This document shows, one piece after another, positions 1 through 6,052 of a stretch of DNA of 7,457 nt. Location: the NCBI GenBank assembly GCA_937926845.1, contig CALBBS010000118.1, positions 1 through 7,457 on the forward strand, given 5' to 3'. The first letter of the stretch is position 1, and each line of letters starts with the position of its first letter. The notes beneath the pieces are model-generated. The model saw only the letters and a program-made list of their open reading frames with translations, was not told the DNA's origin and searched no databases. Source of the stretch: an uncultured Atopobium sp. GTDB lineage: Bacteria; Actinomycetota; Coriobacteriia; Coriobacteriales; Atopobiaceae. A program made the translations under genes and the position numbers.

Positions 1-109
1 CGGCGGGAATTGCCGCAGCCTGCACGGGAGTAGGCGCGTTAAACCCAAGTGTTGCTACGCCTGCCAGAATTTGCTCGTTTAGCCCGAGCTCGGCAAAAGT
101 TATTTCCAT
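1..109 (-). CDS. DEAD-box ATP-dependent RNA helicase, N-terminal fragment
   Basis: Translating the minus strand from the ATG at 109 gives 36 codons with no stop before the window edge, so only the 5' end is present. The peptide starts MEITFAELGLNEQIL and contains GFNAPTPVQ at residues 22-30. This is the Q motif of DEAD-box helicases: the invariant Gln is Q30, and the upstream aromatic F5 lies exactly 17 residues before G22, as in the family. These proteins use ATP to remodel RNA duplexes in the cytoplasm, typically in ribosome assembly, mRNA decay or cold adaptation. Motifs I to VI lie outside the window, so the subfamily cannot be named. No Shine-Dalgarno sequence precedes the ATG; instead a TATACT hexamer lies seven bases upstream on this strand, which suggests a leaderless transcript. 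The gene diverges from the MetA gene. Confidence 0.85.
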   Translation of the reverse strand, partial: MEITFAELGLNEQILAGVATLGFNAPTPVQAAAIPA

Positions 110-115
110 ACAAAC

Positions 116-125
116 AAGTATACTT
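116..125. promoter_or_regulatory. Symmetric -10 element shared by divergent genes
   Basis: The perfect palindrome AAGTATACTT contains TATACT, a good -10 hexamer, on both strands (119-124 plus; 122-117 minus). It is the only promoter-like match between the helicase start (109) and the MetA-family start (156). Going left, the expected transcription start falls at about 109-110, on the helicase ATG itself. Going right, it falls near 131, which leaves a short leader that includes the ribosome binding site. No convincing -35 box is visible on either side. A repressor operator with the same symmetry is an alternative. Confidence 0.5.
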
Positions 126-155
126 ATGTGCAACGATTAGCTAAAGGAAGTTACC

Positions 156-1139
156 ATGCCTATTAATATTCCAGATGGTTTACCAGCTAAGAAGACACTG
201 CAAGAAGAGCGTATTTTTGCGCTTGAGGAAGAAGTTGCAGAACACCAGGAGATTCGCCCGCTGCGCCTGGCAATTTTGAATTTAATGCCTAAGAAAATTC
301 AGACAGAAACTCAGATTCTCCGTTTGATTTCAAAGTCTCCTATACAGGTTACGTGTGATTTTATGCGTATTTCTTCGCATGAATCTAAAAACACTGCCGC
401 CGACCATCTGGTAACGTTTTATTCAACTTTTGATGACTTCAAAGATAAGAATTATGACGGTCTGATTGTTACCGGCGCGCCTATTGAGGACCTTAAATAC
501 GAGGACGTTGACTACTGGGATGAGTTTTGTCGCATTGTTGATTGGTCTCAGGAGCATGTCTTTTCTACCATGTACCTGTGTTGGGGCGCACTAGCTGGCC
601 TTTATTATCTGCACGATATTCCTAAGAAGATGCTGGGCGCTAAGCTGTTTGGTATTTTTCCGCAGCGTTTATGCGATGAGTATTGCTTCCTCACTAATGG
701 ATTTGACGAGGTACATTACATGCCGCATTCTCGTCATGCTGCGATTGAGACATCAGCTCTGGTAGACCACCCTGAGCTTGCCGTACTTTCTGAGGGATTT
801 ACCAGCGGTCCTGCACTTCTCGCCACAAGAGATTTCCACGAGATTTTTGTAACCGGTCATTTTGAATATGATCGCGACACGCTTGCAGAGGAGTATTGGC
901 GTGACTTCCATAAGGGTCTGCCTATTCGCCTGCCAGAGAATTACTTCCCTGATAACGACCCAGAAAAGCAGCCGCTGTTTACCTGGCGCGCACATGCCAA
1001 CTTGCTGTATCGCAACTGGATTAACTGGGTGTACCAGATGACGCCGTACAACACAGACGAGATACCTGCGGCTATTGCGGACCTTCGTCGGCGTGTTGCT
1101 GAAGCTGATCCTGACGCAAGGATGACCGGTAGGTTCTAA
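156..1139 (+). CDS. metA: Homoserine O-acyltransferase, MetA family (probably acetyl-CoA dependent)
   Basis: This enzyme acylates the hydroxyl of L-homoserine, the committing step of methionine biosynthesis in the cytoplasm. The 327-residue protein spans the whole MetA fold. It has LNLMPKKIQTE at 41-51 with K47, the nucleophile in LCWGALAG (C142), and TGHFEY at 233-238 supplying H235 and E237; these numbers coincide with Escherichia coli MetA. Residue 111, in VTGAPIED, is Glu. Work on MetA enzymes linked Glu at 111 to acetyl-CoA use and Gly to succinyl-CoA use, so O-acetylhomoserine is the predicted product despite the usual 'succinyltransferase' label. The start is set by AAAGGAAG at 143-150, five bases before the ATG. 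No SAM riboswitch or T-box fits in the short leader. No other methionine gene lies nearby, so the gene appears to stand alone. Confidence 0.95.
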   Translation: MPINIPDGLPAKKTLQEERIFALEEEVAEHQEIRPLRLAILNLMPKKIQTETQILRLISKSPIQVTCDFMRISSHESKNTAADHLVTFYSTFDDFKDKNYDGLIVTGAPIEDLKYEDVDYWDEFCRIVDWSQEHVFSTMYLCWGALAGLYYLHDIPKKMLGAKLFGIFPQRLCDEYCFLTNGFDEVHYMPHSRHAAIETSALVDHPELAVLSEGFTSGPALLATRDFHEIFVTGHFEYDRDTLAEEYWRDFHKGLPIRLPENYFPDNDPEKQPLFTWRAHANLLYRNWINWVYQMTPYNTDEIPAAIADLRRRVAEADPDARMTGRF

Positions 1140-1268
1140 GCAGGCATTTGCACGGTGACCGATTTGCCAGCGCTTGTAACTGGTTAGACGCCATCAATAC
1201 CATAAAATAATTTATTGATACACGCGTATGAAACTACGTTTAGAAACACGTATAGAGAGGATACGTTG

Positions 1269-1829
1269 ATGAAGGTTGTAATTGCTTCAGATATTCACGG
1301 CGCTGCCGACTATTGCGAGAAGCTTATGCAGGTCATCGAGGAGGAGCAGCCAAAGTACGTTTTGCTTCTTGGAGATCTGCTCTATCACGGTCCTCGAAAC
1401 GATCTTCCTGCAGACTACGCACCAAAGCGCGTTATTGAGATGTTGAACAGCATTTCCGACAAGGTCATTGCGGTCCGCGGAAATTGCGAGGCAGAGGTCG
1501 ATCAGATGGTTCTGGATTTCCCTTGCATGGCTGATTACAACATCTTGTTTGATAAGGATCCAAAGACAGGCAAGCAGTTCACTATTTTCTTTACCCACGG
1601 TCACGTCTTTGGCCCTGGCGTTCATAACAGTGTTGATAAATGGCCACAGATGCCAAGCCTTGATGCGTTTGTCTACGGTCACACGCATAGAAAGTATAAC
1701 GAGAAGGGCCACGATCATCCTGAGGTCACCGTATTTAACCCAGGTTCCGTTGGTATTCCAAAGGATGGCACTCATAGCTGCGGAATCTATGAGGATGGCG
1801 AGTTTAGGCACGTAATCCTCGGCGAGTAA
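1269..1829 (+). CDS. YfcE/MJ0936-family metallophosphodiesterase
   Basis: A 186-residue calcineurin-like phosphoesterase, close in length to E. coli YfcE (184 residues). The metal-binding blocks appear in order: DIHG (D8, H10), GDLLYHGPRN (D36), GNCE (N72), THGH (H110, H112) and GHTH (H138, H140), followed by NPGS at 157-160. Such enzymes bind two divalent metals, typically Mn, and hydrolyse phosphodiesters in vitro; the physiological substrate is generally unknown. The ATG at 1269 is chosen because AGAGAGGA (1254-1261) lies seven bases before it and the protein then begins MKVVIASDIHG as in the family. An in-frame TTG at 1215 would add 18 residues with no homology and no ribosome binding site. 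The 129-base gap after the MetA gene shows no clear terminator or strong promoter, so read-through from MetA is possible. A hairpin terminator follows the stop. Confidence 0.92.
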   Translation: MKVVIASDIHGAADYCEKLMQVIEEEQPKYVLLLGDLLYHGPRNDLPADYAPKRVIEMLNSISDKVIAVRGNCEAEVDQMVLDFPCMADYNILFDKDPKTGKQFTIFFTHGHVFGPGVHNSVDKWPQMPSLDAFVYGHTHRKYNEKGHDHPEVTVFNPGSVGIPKDGTHSCGIYEDGEFRHVILGE

Positions 1830-1848
1830 GTCTGTGTTGTTCACACGC

Positions 1849-1889
1849 AAAAAATGGCGAGAAGATCAATCGGTCTTCTCGTCTTATTT
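1849..1889. terminator. Bidirectional hairpin terminator between convergent genes
   Basis: The stem pairs 1856-1867 with 1872-1883: 12 bp with two G-T wobbles, around the loop AATC. Six A's (1849-1854) lie on the left and TCTTATTT (1882-1889) on the right. The A-run becomes a T-run on the minus strand, so termination should be strongest for the regulator gene ending at 1909. The less perfect T-tract on the plus strand can serve the phosphodiesterase gene. Confidence 0.8.
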
Positions 1890-1894
1890 GTGTC
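1852..1894 (+). repeat. Hairpin repeat, copy 1 (pairs with 7343-7385)
   Basis: Positions 1852-1894 match 7343-7385 at 41 of 43 bases, at an offset of 5491. The differences are C1871/T7362 in the loop and T1882/C7373 at the stem base. With a one-base gap, weaker similarity continues left to GTTCAC at 1839-1844 and 7328-7333. Both copies contain the terminator stem and have the same orientation. Together they bracket the sugar locus. Confidence 0.85.
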
Positions 1895-1908
1895 GCAGTG
1901 TCAGAGGT

Positions 1909-2628
1909 TTAGTGCATAGAAATAGTCATGAACTCATAGCCATGTGCATGTCGCGAGATGGAATATTCAAACGCACGACCATCGTCTATATAGCCGATTT
2001 GCTCAACCTCTAAGAGGGGGTCGCCCGTGCTAATTTCTAGTCGAGAGGCTTCAACCTCAGTAGGCATGACTGCCCTAATAACACGGTGTGCATTAGCGAT
2101 TCTAAGTCCAACTTCACTTTCAATATAGTTGTAAATCGAATGCTCTAGATAGGCCATTTTAAGATTGGGAACTAGGCTAATGGGCATGTAGGTGTACTCG
2201 ATGACCTGCTCAATCCCTTCAACAAGCCTGACGCGCACAATTCTGTAAACAAAATCTTCGGTAGTAATATCAAGAGCTTTAGCAATGTATTCAGAGGGAC
2301 GCTCAACTTCAAAGGTATAGACCTTTGATTTAACGCGCTCGCCTCGGGCAGCGTGTTCAGCCATGAAGCCCTCCATTTGACCGGAGACTTCTTTACTTGG
2401 CTTAATTTGTGTTCCTTCTTCCAGCTTTTTGACAAAAGTGCCGGAGCCTTTTCGCCTGAAGATAAGCCCTTGCTGCTCAAGAACTTCTAGTGCCTTATTA
2501 ATGGTAATTTTGCTCACTTCATATTGCTCGCAGAGCTGAGCAACAGAAGGCAGGCGAGAATAAGCAGGATACGTGCCTATAGCAATATCAGTTTTAAGAT
2601 CCTGAACAATCAAGTCGTACTTATTCAT
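1909..2628 (-). CDS. GntR-family transcriptional regulator (HutC/UTRA type) of the adjacent sugar operon
   Basis: A 239-residue cytoplasmic DNA-binding protein. Residues 4-68 form the GntR winged helix-turn-helix, with the signature SRLPSVAQLCEQYEVSKITI at 24-43 and the wing FRRKGSGTFV at 57-66. Residues from about 85 to 236 form a UTRA effector domain, ending EVEQIGYIDDGRAFEYSISR. In this subfamily the UTRA domain usually binds a sugar phosphate or related metabolite, which releases DNA. The start at 2628 is supported by AGGAGGTG three bases before the ATG on the minus strand. The gene diverges from the GH1/PTS operon across a 134-base region carrying palindromes, so it is most likely that operon's local repressor and probably controls itself too. 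The same layout is seen for gmuR in Bacillus subtilis. The inducer cannot be read from sequence. It converges on the phosphodiesterase gene through a shared terminator. Confidence 0.93.
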   Translation of the reverse strand: MNKYDLIVQDLKTDIAIGTYPAYSRLPSVAQLCEQYEVSKITINKALEVLEQQGLIFRRKGSGTFVKKLEEGTQIKPSKEVSGQMEGFMAEHAARGERVKSKVYTFEVERPSEYIAKALDITTEDFVYRIVRVRLVEGIEQVIEYTYMPISLVPNLKMAYLEHSIYNYIESEVGLRIANAHRVIRAVMPTEVEASRLEISTGDPLLEVEQIGYIDDGRAFEYSISRHAHGYEFMTISMH

Positions 2629-2680
2629 GACACCTCCTCAGGTAGCAAAATTTTTACTTTGCATTCTAGTTGATTTGCAT

Positions 2681-2690
2681 TAGTATACTA
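2681..2690. promoter_or_regulatory. Palindrome TAGTATACTA: divergent -10 element and/or GntR operator
   Basis: A perfect 10-bp palindrome between the regulator and the GH1 gene. It offers TATACT on both strands (2684-2689 plus; 2687-2682 minus). The predicted starts fall near 2696 for the operon and 2675 for the regulator, leaving leaders of about 67 and 47 bases. The nearest plus-strand -35 candidate, TTGCAT at 2659-2664, has a long 19-base spacer. The AGTATACT core also occurs at 117-124 between unrelated genes, which favours a promoter role over a GntR-specific operator, though both may overlap here. Confidence 0.5.
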
Positions 2691-2696
2691 CATAGA

Positions 2697-2738
2697 AAAC
2701 CTAACATATCTATTTTATAAAGTTGACATGTCAGGTTT
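2697..2738. promoter_or_regulatory. Inverted repeat in the operon leader, candidate operator
   Basis: AAACCTAACAT (2697-2707) and ATGTCAGGTTT (2728-2738) are inverted copies matching at 10 of 11 positions across a 20-base AT-rich spacer. The right arm overlaps the perfect palindrome TGACATGTCA (2724-2733). The pair begins at the predicted operon transcription start and ends before the ribosome binding site, a suitable place for repressor binding. It could also fold as an mRNA stem-loop. TTGACA at 2723-2728 looks like a -35 box but has no properly spaced -10 box. Confidence 0.4.
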
Positions 2739-2762
2739 AGATACTTTTGAGAAAGGATAGGC

Positions 2763-4160
2763 ATGTCGTATCAGTTGCCTGAGAATTTCTTCTTTGGTGG
2801 GGCAATGTCTGGTCCACAGACCGAGGGTAAATGGCAAGACGGAGGAAAGCTGCCAAACCTTTGGGACACCTGGTCTAACCTGGACATTCACGCATTCCAC
2901 AACCGCGTTGGCTCCTACGCTGGAAATGACTTTACAGAAAGAATGGAAGACGATCTTCAGCTTCTCAAGTCTCTTGGCCTGGATTCCATTCGCACTTCTA
3001 TCCAGTGGAGCCGTTTGTTGGACATTAACGGCAACCTTAATCCAGAGGGCGAAAAGTACTATCACCACCTTTTTGCTATTGCTAAGAAGGTTGGTATTGA
3101 GATCTTTGTAAACCTTTACCACTTTGACATGCCTGAATACCTCTTCAACCGCGGTGGTTGGGAGTCTCGTGAGGTTGTTGAGGCATACGCACATTACGCA
3201 CGCATTGCTTTTGAAACGTTTGGAAAAGAGATTCGCTACTGGTTCACTTTTAACGAGCCAATTGTTGAACCAGAGGTACGTTACACACTTGGCGGTTGGT
3301 ATCCTTTTGTTAAAAATTATTCGCGTGCTCGTGCTGTTCAGTACAACATTTCACTTGCTCACGCGCTTGGTGTTCGCGAGTATCGTCGTGCAAAAGCAGC
3401 AGGTTTTATGCTTGAGGACTCTCGCATTGGCCTCATCAACTGCTTTGCACCGCCATACACCAAAGAGAATCCATCTGAGGCAGATCTTGAGGCGCTACGC
3501 ATGACCGACGGCGTCAACATTCGCTGGTGGCTTGACCTGGTAACTAAGGGAGAGCTTCCACAGGATGTCATTGATACGCTGCAGGCCCGTGGTGTTGACC
3601 TGCCTATCCGCCCTGAGGACAAACTTATTCTTGCCGACGGCGTTGTGGATTGGCTGGGCTGCAATTATTACCATCCAGAGCGCATTCAGGCTCCTGCAAA
3701 AGATACGGATGAGAATGGCATTCCAAACTTTGCTGACCCGTATGTTTGGCCAGAAGCGGAGATGAATGTATCCCGTGGTTGGGAGATTTACCCACAGGGA
3801 CTCTACGACTTTGCCATGAAGGTTCGCGATGAGTATCCAGAGCTTGAGTGGTTTGTTTCCGAGAATGGCATGGGTGTAGAGCGAGAAGATCTTAAAAAAG
3901 ATGAAAACGGTGTAATTCAGGACGACTACCGTGTTGATTTTGTCCGTCGCCATCTTGAGTGGATTGCCCGTGCAATTCAGGACGGCGCTAAATGCCGTGG
4001 TTACCACTACTGGGCCATTATTGATAACTGGTCTTGGGCAAATGCTTTCAAGAATCGTTATGGCTTTGTTGAGGTTGATTTGGAAGATAACTACAACCGT
4101 CGTCTTAAGAAATCAGCTAAGTGGCTTAAGCAAGTTGCCACTACACATATAGTTGACTAG
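2763..4160 (+). CDS. GH1 6-phospho-beta-glycosidase (6-phospho-beta-glucosidase or -galactosidase)
   Basis: First gene of the operon. It hydrolyses PTS-imported 6-phospho-beta-glycosides in the cytoplasm to a hexose 6-phosphate and a free sugar. The 465 residues cover a complete GH1 barrel: the N-terminal signature FFFGGAMSGPQTEG (9-22), H120 in NLYHFDMPEYL, acid/base E165 in TFNEP (162-166), N301 in GCNYY, and nucleophile E367 in SENG. Near the C-terminus, DNWSWANAFKNRYGF has Ser (S424) where enzymes for unphosphorylated sugars carry Glu, which marks a phospho-glycosidase. The next residue, W425, resembles LacG-type 6-phospho-beta-galactosidases, so glucoside and galactoside specificity cannot be separated here. 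The usual phosphate-binding Lys of KRYG is Asn (N431), with K430 beside it. The start is fixed by GAAAGGA at 2751-2757, five bases before the ATG. The EIIC gene begins 23 bases after the stop. Confidence 0.93.
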   Translation: MSYQLPENFFFGGAMSGPQTEGKWQDGGKLPNLWDTWSNLDIHAFHNRVGSYAGNDFTERMEDDLQLLKSLGLDSIRTSIQWSRLLDINGNLNPEGEKYYHHLFAIAKKVGIEIFVNLYHFDMPEYLFNRGGWESREVVEAYAHYARIAFETFGKEIRYWFTFNEPIVEPEVRYTLGGWYPFVKNYSRARAVQYNISLAHALGVREYRRAKAAGFMLEDSRIGLINCFAPPYTKENPSEADLEALRMTDGVNIRWWLDLVTKGELPQDVIDTLQARGVDLPIRPEDKLILADGVVDWLGCNYYHPERIQAPAKDTDENGIPNFADPYVWPEAEMNVSRGWEIYPQGLYDFAMKVRDEYPELEWFVSENGMGVEREDLKKDENGVIQDDYRVDFVRRHLEWIARAIQDGAKCRGYHYWAIIDNWSWANAFKNRYGFVEVDLEDNYNRRLKKSAKWLKQVATTHIVD

Positions 4161-4183
4161 AAACTCGTGAAAGGAGTTTGCTC

Positions 4184-5623
4184 ATGGCAAAAGATAAAGG
4201 CCAAGCATCGTTTCTAGATAAATTTGCAGAAGTTTCTGCAAAAGTAGGTAATCAAGTTCACTTGAGGAGCCTGCGCGATGCATTTGCAACTGTCAGCCCA
4301 ATTTACATTTTGGCTGGTATTGCAGTACTGATCAACAACGTTCTGTTCCCACTCATCTTTGCAAATGATCCAGTTACCTTGGCTAATTTCAAGGTTTGGG
4401 GTGCAGCAGTTGCTCAGGGCACTCTGAGTTTCTCGGCAGTTATTCTTGCAGGTATCATTGGCTATTGCCTTGCTCGTAACAAGCGTTTTGAGAACGCAAT
4501 TTCTTGCGTTGTTATTGGTATTGCTGCACTTATTATCATGATGCCTCAGAGCATTGTTGCTACCGCGGGCGCTGTTCTTCACGCAGCTAATGCTGCTGAC
4601 GCAACCGCTGCAGCAGTAGCACTTCCTGTGGCTGATGTTGCTAAGCTCCTGCCAAGTGGCTATGCAGTTACCGGCGTTGATGTAACAGGCGCTTTCTCTA
4701 CTTCCTTCACTGGTACAAACGGCCTCTTTGGTGCAATCATCATTGGTCTGCTTTCTACTACCATCTTTATCAAGCTTTCCAGCGTTAAGCAGCTGAAGGT
4801 CAACCTTGGTGAGGGCGTTCCACCAGCGGTTGCAGATTCTTTTAACACCATGATTCCTATGATGTTGACCTTGACCGTTTTTGGTATTGCTTCTGCTCTT
4901 CTTGCAGTTTGTGCTGGTACTGACCTTATGACTATTATTGCAACAAGCATTTCTGCCCCACTGAAGAGCCTCATGAATGCTGGTCCATTTGCAGTCATCA
5001 TCATCTACAGCTTTGCTAACCTGCTCTTCTGCCTTGGTATTCACCAGTCCACCATCTCTGGTGTTCTGATTGAGCCAATTCTGACCATACTCATTGTTGA
5101 CAACATGGCGACCTTTGCAGCTGGTCAGCCAATTCCTCAGGACCACTACATGAACATGCAGATTATCAATACCTTTGCGCTGATTGGTGGTTCTGGTTGT
5201 ACTCTGATGCTGCTTTTTGATACCTTCCTCTTCTCTAAGAACAAAGCTTCTAAAGATGTTGCGGCACTTTCTCTTCTTCCAGGTATCTTTAACATCAATG
5301 AGCCAGTTATTTATGGTTACCCAATTGTCTTTAACCTTCCTTTGATGATTCCATTTGTTCTTGTGCCAGGTTTGTTCATCGGTTTGACGTACCTGCTTAC
5401 CAACCTTGGTTGGATTAGCCCTTGCGTTGCAATGGTTCCTTGGACCACTCCAGTTTTCCTGAGTGGTTGGCTGGCAACCGGTGGCGACGTTCGTGCCGTT
5501 ATCTGGCAGGTCGTTCAGGTTCTTCTTGGAATGGCAATTTACCTGCCATTTATGAAGATTTCCGAGCGCGCACAGGCTAAGCAGGCTGAGGCTCTTGCAG
5601 AGAGCGCTCAGGATGCAGAGTAG
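4184..5623 (+). CDS. PTS EIIC permease, Lac family (cellobiose/beta-glucoside type)
   Basis: Membrane permease that moves the sugar across the cytoplasmic membrane for phosphorylation by EIIB. The 479-residue protein has about ten hydrophobic segments, roughly at 38-60, 78-98, 104-126, 181-197, 222-245, 268-286, 291-312, 329-350, 386-406 and 439-457. Lac-family landmarks are present: LGIHQST with H287, and FNINEPVIYGYPIVFN with N372-E373-P374, the sugar-binding Glu motif of ChbC-like permeases. No EIIB domain is fused; the C-terminus is a short charged, Ala/Glu-rich tail. The ATG at 4184 follows AAAGGAG (4170-4176) at a spacing of seven; an in-frame TTG two codons earlier is too close to that site. 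An Ala-rich stretch at about 129-155 lengthens the loop after the third segment. Substrate could be cellobiose, another beta-glucoside, a beta-mannoside or a beta-galactoside. Confidence 0.93.
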   Translation: MAKDKGQASFLDKFAEVSAKVGNQVHLRSLRDAFATVSPIYILAGIAVLINNVLFPLIFANDPVTLANFKVWGAAVAQGTLSFSAVILAGIIGYCLARNKRFENAISCVVIGIAALIIMMPQSIVATAGAVLHAANAADATAAAVALPVADVAKLLPSGYAVTGVDVTGAFSTSFTGTNGLFGAIIIGLLSTTIFIKLSSVKQLKVNLGEGVPPAVADSFNTMIPMMLTLTVFGIASALLAVCAGTDLMTIIATSISAPLKSLMNAGPFAVIIIYSFANLLFCLGIHQSTISGVLIEPILTILIVDNMATFAAGQPIPQDHYMNMQIINTFALIGGSGCTLMLLFDTFLFSKNKASKDVAALSLLPGIFNINEPVIYGYPIVFNLPLMIPFVLVPGLFIGLTYLLTNLGWISPCVAMVPWTTPVFLSGWLATGGDVRAVIWQVVQVLLGMAIYLPFMKISERAQAKQAEALAESAQDAE

Positions 5624-5654
5624 TTTGTAAGCTTATAATCTGAGTATCACTTGA

Positions 5655-5682
5655 AGCCAGCCATCGTATGAGATGGCTGGCT
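5655..5682 (+). promoter_or_regulatory. Perfect 11-bp hairpin upstream of the EIIB gene
   Basis: AGCCAGCCATC (5655-5665) and GATGGCTGGCT (5672-5682) are exact inverse complements around the six-base loop GTATGA. The hairpin sits in the 76-base EIIC-EIIB gap and ends five bases before the ribosome binding site AGAAGGAGA (5688-5695). No T-run follows, so it is not a standard intrinsic terminator. Plausible roles are protecting or defining the 5' end of a processed EIIB-EIIA-kinase mRNA, or tuning the ratio between membrane and soluble components. A perfect TATAAT at 5634-5639 lies upstream but lacks a recognisable -35 box. Confidence 0.7.
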
Positions 5683-5699
5683 CATCAGAAGGAGATCAC

Positions 5700-5996
5700 A
5701 TGAAAATCTTACTTGCTTGCAACGCCGGAATGTCCACTAGCCTGCTTGTTCAAAAGCTTCAGAAAGAGGCTGCTTCTCGCGGTTTGGATGCAGAGATTAT
5801 TGCAAATCCTCTTAATAAGGCACTTGAGCTTATCGATGGCGCAGACGTCTTTTTGCTTGGACCTCAGATTGCTTATGCAAAGGCAGATGTTGAGGCTGCA
5901 GCAGGATCTATTCCTGTAGCTGTTATTCCTATGGTTGATTACGGCAGGATGAACGCTGCAAAGATTCTTGACGATGCACTTGAGCTTATCAAATAA
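5700..5996 (+). CDS. PTS EIIB component, Lac (lactose/cellobiose) family
   Basis: A 98-residue soluble phosphocarrier that takes phosphate from EIIA and passes it to the sugar bound by EIIC. It opens MKILLACNAGMSTSLLVQKL. C7 is the phosphorylated cysteine, and the following N-A-G-M-S-T-S forms the phosphate-binding loop typical of the cellobiose-type EIIB. GADVFLLGPQIAYAK (47-61) and the IPMVDYG segment (80-86) also fit the family, and the length matches stand-alone CelA/ChbB proteins. The start at 5700 is preferred because AGAAGGAGA (5688-5695) precedes it and the protein then begins on the first beta strand. An in-frame ATG at 5673 lies inside the hairpin stem and would add nine unconserved residues. 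The EIIA gene follows 56 bases after the stop. Confidence 0.95.
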   Translation: MKILLACNAGMSTSLLVQKLQKEAASRGLDAEIIANPLNKALELIDGADVFLLGPQIAYAKADVEAAAGSIPVAVIPMVDYGRMNAAKILDDALELIK

Positions 5997-6052
5997 GCGG
6001 TAAAAGATTTTTGTGAGCTCTTAAGCGTCCAAGAAAAGAGTATGAGGTAAAA

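Noticed and set aside
1215..1268. Upstream TTG start for the phosphodiesterase
   Set aside because: The extra 18 residues lie before the conserved first beta strand and lack a ribosome binding site, whereas the ATG at 1269 has a good one.
1140..1268. Terminator or promoter between the MetA and phosphodiesterase genes
   Set aside because: Only short 4-5 bp stems and poorly spaced promoter-like hexamers (for example TTGATA at 1215) are present, none convincing.
1287..1850. 187-codon minus-strand open frame over the phosphodiesterase gene
   Set aside because: It lies antisense to a gene with complete metallophosphoesterase motifs and its translation shows no recognisable domain.
2723..2728. 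TTGACA as the -35 box of the sugar operon
   Set aside because: No -10-like hexamer lies 16-18 bases downstream; the sequence there runs into the ribosome binding site of the GH1 gene.
4214..5146. 310-codon minus-strand open frame over the EIIC gene
   Set aside because: The product is rich in Asn, Cys, Ser and Lys with no domain, as expected when antisense to a hydrophobic membrane protein; no ribosome binding site or promoter was seen.
5634..5639. Internal promoter before EIIB based on a perfect TATAAT
   Set aside because: There is no -35-like sequence at the right spacing and no extended -10, so it is noted only as an alternative in the hairpin finding.
5673..5699. Upstream ATG start for EIIB
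   Set aside because: It lies within the hairpin stem and adds nine unconserved residues; AGAAGGAGA before 5700 sets the start.
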